Below, piece by piece: positions 1-14,155 of a stretch of DNA of 64,000 nt; position 1 is the stretch's first letter; each line of letters opens with the position of its first letter. Position numbers and translations under genes: made by a program. A model generated the notes under the pieces. The model saw only the letters and a program-made list of their open reading frames with translations, did no database searches and was not told the DNA's origin. The stretch is from Ailurus styani (Eukaryota; Chordata; Mammalia; Carnivora; Ailuridae): assembly GCA_002007465.1 (NCBI GenBank), contig LNAC01000064.1, forward strand, positions 3,836,681 to 3,900,680, read 5' to 3'.

Positions 1-149
1 GGGTAGTAGCATCTTATTTGTAGATAGCAAGTCTTCTTACACAATGTGTAGAGGTAATTTATTACTAATTGTACATATTAAATGAATGCATGGATGTTTT
101 CTAATTAGCTACTTCCTACTTACAGAGAGGATAAAAAGGGGTTGGTTCT

Positions 150-337
150 GGGTGCCTAGGTGGCTCAGTGGGTTAAAGCCTCTGCCTTTGGCTCAGGTCA
201 TGATCTCAGGGTCCTGGGATCGAGGCCCGCATCGGGCTCCCTGCTTGGCAGGGAGCCTGCTTCCTCCTCTCTCTGCCTGCCTCTCTGCCTACTTGTAATC
301 TCTGTCAAATAAATAAATAAAATCTTTAAAAAAAGGG
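150..337 (+). mobile_element. CAN-SINE, young subfamily
   Basis: A tRNA-Lys-related head (ggtggctcagtgggttaaag), B-box-like part, C/T-rich stretch and (AAATA)n/AATCTTTAAA tail. The flanks repeat roughly as ggggttggtt (138-147 and 338-348), a probable TSD. Confidence 0.95.
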
Positions 338-424
338 GGGGGTTGGTTTATAATAGACACAGAACCCAACAAAGCCGACACTGTAGCTCATATTTACAAG
401 TCTCTTCAACTCAAAGCTAGTAAA

Positions 425-533
425 AGGTGGTTTTTGTTTTTAAGTAAGCTCTAGGCCTAACATGGGGCTCAAACTCATGGCCCTGAGATCAAGAGTCTGC
501 ATGTTCTACCAACTGAACCAGCCAGGCACCTCA
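425..533 (-). mobile_element. Old CAN-SINE fragment
   Basis: Reverse complement of the SINE head: catggggctcaaactcatgg, ccctgagatcaagag, then aaccagccaggcacct. Diverged and lacking most of the C/T-rich region. Confidence 0.85.
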
Positions 534-3500
534 GATTTTTAAAACTATTTACTTACCTATTTTCTATCCTCTATGAATACAGTACATTCTATGGATAACA
601 ATAAGAATAAACATGAGGGTTATTTTTCAGTTACAATATTCAATGTTTCTAATGACAGAAAAAAAATGCAATTCTTCCTTTACATCAGACACTTAGAGAA
701 GAGCAATTTTTACTATTCTTTAAAGAATGGTCTTGTAAGTCAGTGGATTCTGTTAAAAAATCATCATAATCCATAAACTCTAGAAATGTATCTTAAAGGT
801 AAGCTATACTTTCTCCTGCTTGTCTTTCTGCCCAGAGGGTTGAGAGAATAATTTCACATGATGTTAGTGCCTCAGTGAAAATACACAATCAGAAATGCAT
901 CTATTACACATGCAGCATACTTTATAGAACCAAAATGTATTTGAAAGAAATAGAAGATAGATTTTCCAAGTTCATAATCAAAAACTGTTATGATGTGAAA
1001 CTAAACATGTTCTATTACTCTGTAGTTTCTAACATGAATTTCGAGTGGACAGCATCAAAAATATCAATAAGAAGGGTTAAATACATGTAACATTCCAAAA
1101 TCTATGACAGTAAAACTTACAGTCATTATCAACACTGTTATTGAGGTAGCTTTTGGCAACAAATAGAAATACATTCATGGAAAACCTACATCCTGCTACA
1201 GGAAGCCACAAAAGACACAGTTACTTTGATGAGAGCCAAATATAAGTCCAAAGCCTTCACACTAGATCAGCTGAAGAACACGACAGGGACTAAAGTCTGC
1301 CAATAGTATTTCTGAACAAAGCTTTTAGGCAAGTTACTCTAAATACCTACTATCCCAATCTCTCTGATTTGCTAAAAGGGAGTTATTTGAAACCAACACT
1401 AAGCATTATAGGATTAGGGACATAACGTCACTAGATATGAAACATACCTTGCATGAAACCAAAAACAATGGCTATTTTGAGAACATTCATATAGAAAGAA
1501 AATTAGAAATAAATTAAGGGCTGGGAGCGGAGGGGCACAGTTTTGTGGAGATTTGTAAAATTTAATCTTTACAATGTATTTGGAAAGTACGGCTCAGAGC
1601 TAATATAGAAGGTAAGGTAGGTTTTAAGTGAAACTGTAAAAAGATATAGAGGAGAAATACTACACCCTGAGCTGTGATATTCATATTCATTGGGAATAAA
1701 GGAAGGTATTAATATTTCCAGAAAAATAATGTTTGTAAATAAAGACAATTTTTCAAAGCATATATGCACAGTTTTTCATAATGATAAGCTCAGCTTTGAA
1801 AGAATGTTAATCTCATCTATAAATTTCTATTGGTTATATGTTTCAATCAGCAATTATTTGGGCCTATGTATATTATTGAAATATACATGTAAAACAGGAG
1901 TAGAGCATTAAATTAATCTCAACCATGAATTTCACTGGTTACATCAATTTAATGCTATTTCATATTGGGAACATTTTGAGAAGTCCATTAGAAGATTAAA
2001 AATTACAAAAAGATACTGTCAAGGCTTTAATGTAGGTGAAATAATTTTGTTGCATGCAAATGTTTATATCTTGGATTGTATCAAGGTCTATTTATTTAAA
2101 ACCTTAAATGAGATACTTGATTCCTGAATTTTAGTAAACTATGATTAAAAAAATATTTATGTGATTGCACATCAAAGCCAATAAAAATTTAGACATTTTT
2201 ACAGTAGGTAAAAAAAATTCTGCCTTGTTTAACAAGCTTCCAGTAAAGTTTCCATTTAGAAAATGCATTTTTTGTGTGTTGAACATTTATGCTACCAAAA
2301 TTGTCATAAAATGTATTTTCGTAATGAAAGTTAAATTTTTTCATCAACTATATAAGAACAAAGCCTGTTTTTAAACTCTTATGTGACTGGTGGTAGCACA
2401 TCAGGCTCACAGTGAGAAATGGACAGCAACTACTACTGCAAAAGTTGTCCATAAAAAAAGCAATAAAAGGATAACAAATTCTGTATATAATGCTGGAGGA
2501 GTACTACTAATGCAAGTCTTCTAAGAGTGAAAATGCATCAGTTCCCCTAACTTTTGTAATTCTTTAAAAGTAAAATTCCATAAGTGATAGGGTACACCTG
2601 TCAGAAACCTCATTTATGAAAGATGTCTTTAAAAAGTTAGCCAAAATTACCATGAGTTTTTCCTATAATGCTTGCAGACAATTTTTAAGAGAATGAAATT
2701 CTCTATGGAGAAAAACTGAAACCCAATACTAGATTCAAGTCTATTAAGTATTGAACGCACTAAAAAAGATTAGCAAATGTCTGCAAAGAAGAAATGGCTG
2801 AAAAATTCAACAACTGACAAAGTTTTTAAAAAGCTATGGGATAAATTAGTCACAGACAAAATCCCAGAAGGGACATCAGAAGACCCACAAATATTTATGG
2901 CATGAACCAAATGCTATATGCAGAAGTTCACAAGTGTCCAATTATAAGAAGAATATAGTTCTCTCAAGTAAAGGATGAACATTAAGAAACTTTGTAATTA
3001 AAAATACTACAAAAGAAAAAATCTGTTTTGAATAATTTAAAATGCTTTTAACAAAATATTCTGGGGAAAAGTATGAAGTTTTATTTTTATAAAATATACT
3101 CATTCAACTTTGATATAATTTTGGTGTATGAAAAATACATATGAGCTAATAGTACATGATTGTTTTAAAATAAGAAAAGCAACACTTTCTTTCACACAAT
3201 TTAGAGAGAAGTTATGATATGTGCGACTACTCTGGGAAGAAGAGAGAAATACAACAAAGAAAAAAGAGTTTCAATCTTTTCCCATCTCTTTCATAATTTT
3301 GAGAAAGAACTAGAGAAATAATTAAATTATACTAAGGTAAAGAGAAAGATTTATGTTTTATAATGATTTAAAATATCTCTTATGAAATAAAAATTGCAGA
3401 AATACATAGTTTAATAATCAGCAAATCTACGTTAATATTTGTATCTGGTCATGACTCATTTTGGAGCTTATAATAGATGTAAGAAAAAGCCTGATGACAA

Positions 3501-3964
3501 TCAAAATCATTAGCTGGGGATGTTAAAGGGGAGCCATTTTCTGTAGATCAAATGTAGTATAAAGTAGAACCTAATGAAAATTATTTTAAAATAGATTATA
3601 TGTTCAAGTACCCCCAAGGACCAAGGAACTCAAACACCAGGTTTATATGAGTTTTCATCATAAATTATAGTTCTAATATCTATAATATTTTTCTAATATC
3701 TATAATTAAGTCCATCCTAGCTTGGAATACTTCAGAGAACCTAAGGAAAATGCACTAAAACTGTGGCCTATTAGTTTATTCAATTTACCCATTGTTAACA
3801 AGGATGCTGTCAGGAGGAAAAAAAAACCTAACATCTAAACAGTGATAAAATTTAATGAAATATGAATGCAAAACTTCAAAAAAATTAAGTTCAAACTTAG
3901 AGTCATACACTGGCTTACTGTAAGTTAAATTAAAGCCAGTGTCTTACAAGAAACTCAGTTATAG

Positions 3965-4135
3965 GCAGCAAAATGCAATGGTGAAAAGGATGGGCAAAGG
4001 GCTCCAGTTCTGTCACTTATTTTACGTGTGACCCAGGAGAAATTACTTCCTGTCTGAAGACTCAGTTTTTGTCTCTAAAGTACAGATATTCATGATATCT
4101 GACTCTTAAAGGTTATAGTGAAGTAAGCATTGCAT
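3965..4135 (+). mobile_element. MIR element
   Basis: Matches the MIR core order: '...ctccagttctgtcactta', 'tgtgacccaggagaaattac', then 'ctcagtttttgtctctaaag'. An ancient tRNA-derived SINE, well diverged. Confidence 0.75.
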
Positions 4136-7100
4136 TGAAACATCAGGTAGAATCCTTGACAAGAGGGAAGCACTCCACCGATGTTTGCTATTACTGCTCC
4201 TACTATATTCTAAGTGCAGAAAGGTGGGTCAGGCGCTGGTATAGAAGGCCAAAGAAAGAAGATATCCTAAATGAAATGATTATGAAAGTTTTCAAAAAAG
4301 AGAAGGATTTAAGTGAGACATTAAAAGACAGATATGATTCTTGGGAATTTTTTTACACTAACAATGTTGAACACCAAAGAAAAAGATTTTTAAAGGATCC
4401 ATAACCTCTCCATTGTAAAACTCTTTGAAAAGCTAAGCTGGAAGAAAGCTGCATTTCAAGAAAATTGAAAATGCATATATAAACAAGGGCCACACAACAG
4501 AACATAGTACGCATTACTGGGTTAAACAAAATAATTTGAACAAGTGTCTTATATAAGAAAAAAGTTAGTGGTAAGATTTGAAATATAAGTTGAGGTCAGC
4601 TCATGGAAGAAGAGGCTTGTTGGGTTAAAAGAAATTCTGTCACATTAAAAACTGAGCATTATTAGATGCTGAACAAAGTTTCAAAGTGGGATGTTAAAGC
4701 CCAAATGCACCCATTTTAATTCCTACAGTAGTACTGAATTGTGAATCACTTGGTCTTTTCAATTCAAATGGCAACAAAGAATACTTTAGCTGTAATCATT
4801 TCAGTTTCCTTCAGCTGTAATAATTCAGTATTCAGGTACTGATACATTTGTTCTTCAAGGACCACCCAGCAACTATCTCACTGAGGAAAGCAACTAAATT
4901 TTCTTTTTACAATTTCCCAGGTTCAATAACGTTCTGAAGTCTGGGAAGTCTTGGTCACAGTATGTTCTACAAAAGTTACCACAGAGCTTTCTGACAATGG
5001 AGAACATTTTCTTGGGTTAGAAACAAAAAGGTAGTCTTTAAATAGTCTTTGGATCTACATCCCTTTAACATCTCACTTTGAAAGCAGTTCAAAAACAGGC
5101 AAACATTTCTGAATATGATGACACTGAAGGGTGCCCACAACATATTACTGAGTTAAAACAAATTCAAGCTGCAGAACACTATGGAGACCCATTATTTAGG
5201 CTAGGTAGAGACAGTCTCTCTTACACATAGAAATGGTCTAAAAAAGTATCAGCTTATTAACAGTGGCCATAGAGTAAGGAAGTAGTCAGCAATCAGAGTA
5301 AGCACTCGAATTCTACTCTCTATGCACATAAAAGTTAAGTATTATTTAATTTAAAAAATGAACACTACTACACTTTTATTTTAAAAACCTTAAATAGGCT
5401 TATTAATAGAGTAAAATAAAGGTAGATTTACTATAAAATGTATCATTCTAACAATTCATGTTATTTTTTAAATCTTATTTTAACTTTTCATATTTTAAAT
5501 TGATAACAAGTTTACTGAGTAATGATAAACTAAATTGTAAACAACTTTTTAAAACTTGGAATATAAAAAGGATTTTAAAAAATGCACCATTAAAATGTCC
5601 TAAAAAAGTGATACATCTACTTAGATTCACGAATAACTAATGTTAATGTTTCTAGTCTCTCTCCTATTTTTAAAAAGAAAAATCATTGAATGGAAATGAA
5701 GAACATTTTTCTCTATTTCTTCCTGTGAAAATTATAAATCTGGATGGAACTTCCAGAATCATTCTTTCCTTGTATAATTATTTTCAGAAGATTAAGACAT
5801 AATGCTGTAAGGATACGTATAGTAAAAATGGGATCATGAAAAAATTTATAGAGTATAAGTTCATGATTTTGCTTATTTCATTAATCCAGGTATGATGGGA
5901 GGTGCTGTAGACAAAGTGTGAACTATTATGCCATCGAATCTATCAGAGCTTCACAATGTAATTTCATCTACTCAAATGAGGTGGTTGAGGTCTTGAGTTC
6001 AATGAAGAGCAGTACCATTCAGTTCTAGTCAAAAGTATATATATATATATATCATTGGTGTCAAGTATGTCACAGGCATTCATTAGATGTCTGCTGAATA
6101 ACTAAAATAATTAATGAGTATTTAGTAAATGAATTAAAGTAATCAATGAATTAATGCATGCATACATACATGCAATGTGACAGCATGAATGTCTCCAAAA
6201 TCTCTACTATTCTAATGACTAACATAGTTTTTTATTCTATTTCTCTTATTTAAGGAAATTACTTAAAAATTATTTAAAATAATGAAAGTCAAGTCAAACT
6301 ACTGTACACTATTCAGGATCGCATTCAATGAAATTTTTAGAAAAGTCTTAGGAAGTAGAAATAATGTAATTCCAATGTAGTTTCCTATAGCAATTATACT
6401 ATAGAATGGCTTACTGCCCTGACTGATGTATTTGCATTTTTTAATAGAAACAATCACAAACACTACAGTTAATAGCTGCAGATGATATACCAGCATTTGA
6501 AGAACATAAGTTTCTAAAATATATATAACCATTTAGATAAGAAAAGTATAACAAAATTTATCAAATTATTGTGTTTAAGTTACAAACACATTTAAAATAT
6601 TTTACTTCTTTATAATCCTTATTTCAGCCTATGAAGGAACACTTTTCAGCATTATCCTTAACTGCTTCTCTGCTGCTTTTTTAGCCTGAGACAAGAACCT
6701 GAACATCTCTCAGGGAATGAGGTTGTGTAAGACAGAGGAAAATCGATCAGGCCAGACTGTCCTTCAGAACTTTGTTGCAGGTCAGGGAAAAAATAGCTGA
6801 ACACATCATAGGAGAATCTCAGAAAGACGCGAAAGGAAACTGGGAGATGATCTTGTCTAGGAATTAGCAGCTGGAAGCTAGAAGATCAGTAGACAAGGAG
6901 GAAATAGGTAAAGAGGGTAGAGGATCAAAGTGGAACTCATGACAATATAGAGCTGGCCATGAACTCTGAATAAACGTGTTCTATATGTTCTACTGTCTTC
7001 TAGTGGATCGGATCTCTTGAGAGTAATAAAGTGCAAATTCATATAAGGTATTAGTAACTTAACACAGGTTTTATTTTCATTTTCTGAATCATAGGTTCCA

Positions 7101-7324
7101 AAAGTAACAACCACTACCAACTCCCAAGTCTGTAAAAATTCTGACCTTAAAAAAGACTCCACTGAGGAGGTTCTTGCTAAGGAGCAGGAAAGTGTGGGGA
7201 TGGAAGACACTTTGCTGTGATAGAGCTTTTCACAGTGTTTGAATTTTTGGCATTAAAATGTATTAGCATTTATTAAAATATATTTTTAAAAAATCTTCTT
7301 TGTTTGAAAGACTTGGAAACCCTT

Positions 7325-7525
7325 CACCTCATCTGCTACATGAGGTGTGGGCCTTGAAGGGGCACATCAGTATCCCTCAGTATCGGTGTCCTACTCCATC
7401 ACTTGGGAACTTAGTGGAATGTGGAATTTCAGGCCCTATTCCAGACCTCCCAAGTCAAGATCTGCATTTGAACACATCCCCAGGTGATCTGTATTCACAT
7501 TAAGTTTAAGAAGCACTGGTCTAAT
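7325..7525 (+). mobile_element. MER5A-type hAT-Charlie relic
   Basis: The middle and right end match MER5A: 'atttcaggccctattccaga', 'gatctgcatttgaacacatc', 'cccaggtgatctgtattcac' and the terminal 'aagaagcactggtcta'. Non-autonomous DNA transposon relic. Confidence 0.8.
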
Positions 7526-7649
7526 TCAACATAAATCATAACCCCCTTTAAGCCTTTTACATGGTTGATCATTCTCTGCTACATTAGCAGTGGGGTGGGG
7601 GGGCTCGGTACCTCCTAAGATAATCAACATTTTATTTATTTGCCAGAGA

Positions 7650-8740
7650 GAGAGAAATTCCTCATCTCCACCTGCCAAACCCAATCTAACCCTCCCACAG
7701 TTTTCCTTCGCTCAGTTAATTTCATCCTGCCAGTTGCTCAGGACATACAGTGGAATTTTCCTTATTTCCTTCATCTCAAATCCCATGTGCAATCCATCTG
7801 CAACTTCTCCTAGCTCTACCTCTAAAATATCTCCAGAGTCTGACCACTTCTCATCACCTCCCCAGCCACTACCATCAGCCAAACCACCATCATCTCCTGT
7901 CAAGATAAGTACAACAGTCACAGATCCATGCCCTTCCCTACTTGCAGTCTATTCTTCACATGCTGGCCTGATTTGTCTGCTTAAATATAAACTGGATCCT
8001 GCCACTCTTCCAGCTCAAACCCTGAGGTCTTCTCATCTGATGAAATCAACCCCTCAAAAATTAGAAAGGTTTCGTATCACATATTCAGTCAACTCAAAAA
8101 AAAAGAAATAATCCTTACCATGACTGCGTTACAGAGCAATATCAAACTCCCATTTGTTCTTCGGAACTCTGACTCTCTTTGCTTTAAATAAAGGCCTATT
8201 TCACCTCTTTCCAAATGTATATTTTTAGTCCCTCCTGGTGATCCCTTCACTTCTTTTTGCAGATAGATATTTGGTAAACAACAAAACCATTATTGCAAAA
8301 TTCTCCATGTGTGGATTATCTTCCCCTACAACCACATCAAAATAATAGCCCAACTCTTCACAGTGGCCTAGCAGGTTCTTCCATGTCTCTTCCCCCATGC
8401 CTACCACGCTGCCTCAGGCATATTATTGCTTCAGCTACCACTGGCTTCTTTTGCACACTCCTGCTTCAAGATCCTTGTGCTTTCTCAGTGAGGCACTCTC
8501 TCTTATTAGGCCATGATGTCACTCTCTAACTCCCCATTTCCTATCTTGTTCCCTGCCTCCACAACATGTATTAGAATATACTAGAACATTTATTTTTAAC
8601 TATCTCTCTTTCCCCCATTAAATCTAAGTTTCATGAGAGCAGGGATTTTTCTTTGCTTGACATAGAGCCGATACCTAGAAAAGTACCTGATAAAAAATAA
8701 AAGTGCTCATAAAAAACATGAAATAATGAATAATGAAAAA
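7650..8740 (+). mobile_element. L2 LINE, 3' part
   Basis: A long sense-oriented L2 segment. Landmarks in order: accaccatcatctcctgtca, 'ccctacttgcagtctattct', 'cctgcttcaagatccttgtg', 'ctttctcagtgaggcactct', and the 3' end 'tttcatgagagcagggattt'. The 173-codon open frame at 7590-8111 is part of this diverged element, not a gene. Confidence 0.85.
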
Positions 8741-9076
8741 ATAGCCCCATTTGTTCTTAAACTTTTATAACTGGAAGATCTTCAACCTGTTGAACTGTAA
8801 TTAGTGTCATTGTAATATCCACTAATTTAATAATCTTAGGTCTGTTCTTAGTTTCAGGAGAAATAAAACTATTCCCTGTGATACATGATAGGCCAAATAC
8901 TGGCCCTATGCTCCCTAGTTTTCTCATCTTCAAACTTAAGATCTTTAGTTATTTCAGTCTTACTGTTGTTCCTTCAAAGGTATTTTTTTTATTGCCTGCA
9001 TTTAGGATTTTTCTGTTTTTTATTTTATACATATAAATTTCTATTGCTATATAAAATATTATTTTATCTATCTATA

Positions 9077-9253
9077 CTTTTTTTTTTTAAGAGAGAGCAC
9101 AAGTAGCAGGGGGCAGAAGGAGAGGGAGCACCCTAAGCAGGCTCCACGCTCAGTGCAGAGCCTGAAACGGAGCTTGATCTTAAGACCCTGAGATCATGAC
9201 CTATGCCAAAATCAAGAGTCAGACGCTCAACAGACTGAGCTACTCAGGCACCC
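9077..9253 (-). mobile_element. CAN-SINE, older subfamily
   Basis: Starts with a T-run, then the reverse-complemented SINE body (gagcctgaaacggagcttga, accctgagatcatgacctat) and ends at gagctactcaggcaccc. Confidence 0.9.
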
Positions 9254-9663
9254 ACACATATATATTTTAGTAATGAAAATATCCAACCTTATTAAAGATA
9301 AAAGCATCTCCTCTCTCCCAAGTACTGTGTTAGGCCTTGAAACCTGTGTTGGGGGAGGTAGGTGTTGCATTCTCTCTCATTCTCCTTCAGCCCATCAGGG
9401 AGGAATCTCTCTGATTTTCAGTAACCTGACCATATTACACCTAGATGTAGTTTTCCTTATACTTATTTTGTTTATATTGGAGATAGGGTTTTTGGATATG
9501 CTGGTTAATGTCTGGTGTCAGTTTTAGAAGTCTCAAGGGTTATCCCTTTAAGTTATACCTTTGGTTCCATTCTTTCTTCTACTAGAAATATAATGCAAAC
9601 CACAACTGTGAGCCGTGTATGTAAATTAAAATTTCCCAGTAGTCACATTGAAAAGGGTTTTAA

Positions 9664-9852
9664 GGGCACCTGGGTGGCTCAGTGGGTTAAAGCCTCTGCC
9701 TTTGGCTCAGGTCATGATCTCAGGGTCCTGGGATCGAGGCCCGCATCCGGCTCTCTGCTCAGCAGGGAGCCTGCTTCCTCCTCTCTCTCTGCCTACTTGT
9801 AATCTCTCTCTGTCAAATAAATAAATAAAATCTTAAAAAAAAAAAAAAGAAA
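9664..9852 (+). mobile_element. CAN-SINE, young subfamily
   Basis: Full-length element from gggcacctgggtggctcag to an A-rich tail. The target-site duplication gaaaagggttttaa is seen at 9650-9663 and 9853-9866. Confidence 0.96.
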
Positions 9853-10424
9853 GAAAAGGGTTTTAAAAAACAATGGAAATAGTTGTAATAATGTATTTAA
9901 CTCTATATCAAAAATATTGTCATGATTATATAAAATCAATATAAAGATTATTAATGAGATATTTTATTTTCTTATTTCTTAGTTCTTCAAAGTCTTGTGT
10001 ATATTTTATACTAAGAGAACATCTCAGTTTGGACTAGACATTTCAAAAGCAGAAAAGCCACACATAGTGACTACTGTATTAAATAGTGCACCTATAACAT
10101 GGCTTTATCTTTTAAGGAATGTGAAACTTTTGAGAAACTCAGTTTCTTCTTACCAGCTCCCTCTCCCCATCCAACTCAAAAAAAGCACTGTGGATGACTG
10201 TGTTTGGGGTTCCTTCAGATTCCAATATGTCACTCTAGCCCATACGACTGACCAGTGTTCCTTGGCTTCCTCCTTTCCATGACAAAATTCCTCTGCTCAT
10301 AGCCAGATAAGGCAAATAATTCCAGAGAAAAAAGGAGCATCCAGTCTCCATGCACCTACTAGGAAGGGCATTTCTCTCCCAGGAATTTAATTCCTAGGGA
10401 CCACTTTGTGACAACGATCTTTGA

Positions 10425-11905
10425 TTTAAAAAAAATCAGCTTTGTTGTGATATAATTCATATCCCATACAATTTATCCTTTTGAAGTGTATCATTCAGTT
10501 TTTTGTATATTCTCTTGTCCTCACTATACCTCACTCATTGTACAAGCACTCACTCTACAAATCATTGTACATCACTACTATCTAATTCCAGACAATTATT
10601 ACCACCCCAAAGAGAAATTCTATACCCATTTTAGTCATTCTTCTCTCCTTTCTTAGCAACCACTCTTCTATTACCCTGATGCATTTGTCTGTTCTGGTCA
10701 TTTCATATAAGTGAAATCACATAATATGTGGCTTTTTTGTGTCTGGTTTCCTTCATTTTCCTTCCGGCTGATCCATGTTTTAACACACACTTTATTTCTC
10801 TCTATGGCAAAAACTAATATTCTGTATGGGTATACCACATTTGTTTAGGGATTCGTCAGCTGATGAACCTTTGGGTGTTTTCCACTTTTGGCTATTAGGT
10901 ATCCAATCCATACTGAGCTAAATTTTGTGTTAGGTATTAAGGTAAATGTCCAAGCTCATTTGAATATCAGGTAATTCTGAACACCATTTGTTGAAGACTC
11001 TTCTTTGCCACTGAATTATTTTGGCCTCTTTATCAAAAACCAATGGATAGTAAGTGTATTGGTTTATTTGTAGAATCTCAATTCTGTTATTAATTGACAT
11101 ATATCTATCCTCTTGCCAGTACTTCATTGTCTTGATTTCTATTTTTTTATCATAAGTTTTGAAATTACAATGTGTGAGCCTTCCAGCTTTGTTTTTCCTT
11201 TCCAATATAGTTTTGGCTATTCTGAGTCCCTTGAATTTCCATATGAATAATTTCCATATGAATTTTAAGATCAGCCTCTCAATTTCTGCAGAGAAGTTAA
11301 CTGAAATTTTGATGTGGATTATGTTGAATGGAAATTTTTTGAAGGAGTACTGCCATCTAACACTAGTAAGTCTTCTGATCTATGTACGTGAGGTGTAATT
11401 TCAGGTATTTAGATCTTTTTTAATTTCTTTCAACTATGTTTTACAGTTTTCAAAGTGTAAGTTTTATGCTTTTGGTAAATTTATTCATAAGTATTTAATT
11501 TTTTAATGAGATTATAAAAGGAATTATTTTAATTTCACTTTTAGATAGTTCACTGCTTACTGTTAATGTGAGCTGAGTTTTATATATTGATGTTGTATCC
11601 TGCAACCTTGCTGAACTTATTTACCCCACAGTTCTTCAGTGGGTTCCTTAGGATTTTCTATACACAAGACCATGCCATCTACAAAAAAGAGTTTTATTTC
11701 TCCTTTACAATCTGGGTACCTTTTATTTCATTTTTCTTGCTTAACTGCCCTACCTAGAACCTCTAGTATAATGCTAACTAGATGCAGTGAGAGCAGATAC
11801 TTTGATCTTAGGGGGAAGGCATCCAGTGTTCACCATCAACTATGTTAGCTATCATTTTCTTGTTGTTGTTGTTGTTGTTTTTATAGATGCCATTTATCAG
11901 GTTGA
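10425..11905 (-). mobile_element. Old L1 LINE, antisense, 3' half
   Basis: Read on the plus strand this is antisense L1 in order: 'gatataattcatatcccata', 'ccacttttggctattaggta', 'caccatttgttgaagactct', 'ttttggctattctgagtccc', 'tgcaaccttgctgaacttat', 'ccatttatcaggttgaag'. It covers the 3' UTR and the C-terminal ORF2 region of a mammalian-wide L1M-type element. Heavily mutated. Confidence 0.88.
11859..11881 (+). repeat. TTG trinucleotide microsatellite
   Basis: About seven ttg units inside the antisense L1 (ttgttgttgttgttgttgtt). Confidence 0.9.
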
Positions 11906-12929
11906 AGAAGTCAGAAAAACCAAGACAGAAAGAAAAAAAACACAAAGGGCAGATTAAAATAAAGAGGAAGTAAAAACATATGGAAAGGGAACAGGAGAGT
12001 GCAATGACCAAATTGTATAACCAGGGAGTGGGACTAAATGATAGAAATACAAATTTAAAAATAGTTCTGAAAGGAATTCGTAAAAAATTGATTCTGAAAT
12101 GTTCTGCCATTAGTTAAGAATATGTTTTTTGGAAAAACATGTAAAAATTCTGTGCACCTTGGTTTGTCAATTACAAAAATAAAAAGGGGGGCATTTATTC
12201 TGTATAGTACCTTTTCTGTACTTTGTACATAATTGGTACATATTATTAATATATTTTGCGTGAGTCAGGATGTGAGACACTGAAGATCTAAAGAGGTATT
12301 AGACGTTTATTTACACTTAGTTTACTTTTTGGCATTATATTTCCATACGCTACAAAATAACTCAGTAGTGAAACAGGGAAGGAAATGAGATAGGGAAAGA
12401 AGGTAGAAAGTAAAAAAAAAAAAAAGAAAAGAAAAGAAAAATAGAAAAGGAAGAGGTAAAGAATAAAAATACATAAAGGAGAAGAAAAGTCAGGTATGAA
12501 GAAAACAAGGAAAGGAAAGGGGAGTGACAGAAAAAAAACGGTTTAAGGACAATGGGAAGAAAGCAATGACAAACAGGCATAGGAGTGCCACATCTCCACC
12601 AATGACTGCTGAGGAGCCAGCAAGTAGAGAGGGCAGAGGAGGAAAGGAAGTATCTCAGGGATTCACTTTATTGATGGTGATAGGATCTTTTAATATAAAA
12701 CATACTTCTTTCACCAAAAGTAAAGCAGGACCCTCTCTGAGGACCACTCACTTCTGAAGTGGCAGACAAATGAAGTAGAAAAACCAAATATACCTGAAAG
12801 AATTTTCAAATGTTAGAAATTAAATTGTTAATTAATTATTAATTTAATTGTTTTCACCCAGAAAGAATTCTACTGCAATCCTTCCTCTAGATCCTGAGAG
12901 TGTAAAATAGTATGAGTTGTGGTCTTCTA

Positions 12930-13015
12930 TCATTATTTGACTAGAGATGACTATTCTTTTAGATCCTCAGTTTCCTAACAAATATAATAAGGCAGTGGGA
13001 TCAGAAAATTCCTAA
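12930..13015 (+). mobile_element. Possible MIR-family relic
   Basis: The stretch 'gatcctcagtttcctaacaa' followed by 'tcctaaggcctccttcagtt' resembles the common MIR-related motif 'ctcagtttcctcatctg...aaggtcccttccagctct'. Short and uncertain. Confidence 0.4.
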
Positions 13016-14043
13016 GGCCTCCTTCAGTTCTCACATCCCGAGATTCTACATAAGCTAGCAAAACAAAACAAAACAAAAACCTTACTTAAGGGATGAATAC
13101 TATAAGCTACCAACAAAAATAATACAAGAGAACCTGATATGTAATTCACAGGAAAACCTATCAACTCAAAGAGAAAAACTTGAGAAAATAAAATCCCTAG
13201 GTCCTCTCTTAAAGTAAAAATCGCTGTCAACCTTTAGGTGGTTAAGTGCATTATAAAACTCAGAGTCCTTCCTAACAGGAACATTTATTGGAAGACAATA
13301 GGAAATGACACTACCTCATCTGAGAAGCAGACCAGCAGGAGGAATAAGACACTCGTACATCTGTATTTCTGTGACTTTTCTCACTTGTTATTATTTGCAA
13401 CTGCACTTTTATGTCTGGCAGCAGTGCCAATTTCAGTATGAATGATGTATTATTTTTATCACGTTGATTACATATGTTCACCAGTTTAGCTATCCATAGA
13501 TGCTTGGTGTGGTTTGCAAATAGACCCAGTGACAAAATCCAGAGCATGGCATTTTCACAGAAAGTGTTTACTGTGAAATTTCTCCTTGGATGTTTGCTTT
13601 TCTTTACAGCTTTGCTCCATATGACATCCACAGTCCTACATTTCAAATAATGGCTTATAGCTAAATTAAGAAAATGCTTCAATTTGATACAACATGACTA
13701 CAGTAGGATGTGGTAGTTCTGGAAAGAACCTCATTTTCTTATGTGAGTAGAGATTTGGTCAAATTTAAAGTCTGCTAAACTTTTCCAAACTGTACTTCTT
13801 CAGCTTCACGGTGACTCGGTACTTACATTCTGTTATTCATCAACACTTCACAGAAATACTTGATTTGTCTGAATGAATTTAAAAACCCACAAATGAAGAA
13901 AATCAGAAAAACCTGGTTTTAAATATCAAAAGATTCCGAATGAAAAGTATTTCTGCAGGCCACACAAAGCAAGTTTTATTGATCAGTGTACTTCTTTGCA
14001 GGATGAAATTGTTGCAAGATTGAACGTAAGAAAATAAACTTAC

Positions 14044-14155
14044 TGGTAAATATCTTTCCTGAGGACAGATCTGCCAAGGGGATTGTCAGCTTGGGGAGCC
14101 ATAGCAACAGAGCCAATCTTCAAAACCATGGTGTCTTCTTTTGCTGCCTGATTAA
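14044..14155 (-). CDS. VPS13B: VPS13B exon 7 of 7 in this window (112 nt)
   Basis: The acceptor is tgttacag|TTA and the donor TACCA|gtaagt. G carried from the previous exon makes GTT, so it reads VNQAAKEDTMVLKIGSVAMA then PQADNPLGRSVLRKDIYQ, where the final Gln codon is completed by the next exon, outside the window. The open frame is short and does not stand out by length; it was recognised from the VPS13B sequence and confirmed by phase (2 + 36 codons + 2). The following intron extends at least 14 kb to the window edge. Confidence 0.92.

Larger units (their letters stand above)
1..14043 (-). other. VPS13B intron, 3' of the last exon seen (partial)
   Basis: At least 14 kb of intron. Recognised content: SINEs at 150, 425, 9077 and 9664; a MIR at 3965; MER5A at 7325; L2 at 7650-8740; an antisense L1 at 10425-11905; and a MIR-like end near 12930. 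The remaining stretches (540-3960, 4140-7240, 8750-9060, 9870-10420, 11910-12920, 13020-14040) are AT-rich and show no coding potential, RNA gene or recognisable repeat to me. I looked for the next VPS13B exon on the minus strand and did not find it. Confidence 0.75.

Noticed and set aside
7590..8111. 173-codon open frame as a gene
   Set aside because: It overlaps an L2 LINE in the correct consensus order; the composition is that of the repeat.
1..14043. Search for the next downstream VPS13B exon
   Set aside because: No minus-strand segment translated to the expected continuation; the intron appears to run past the window edge.
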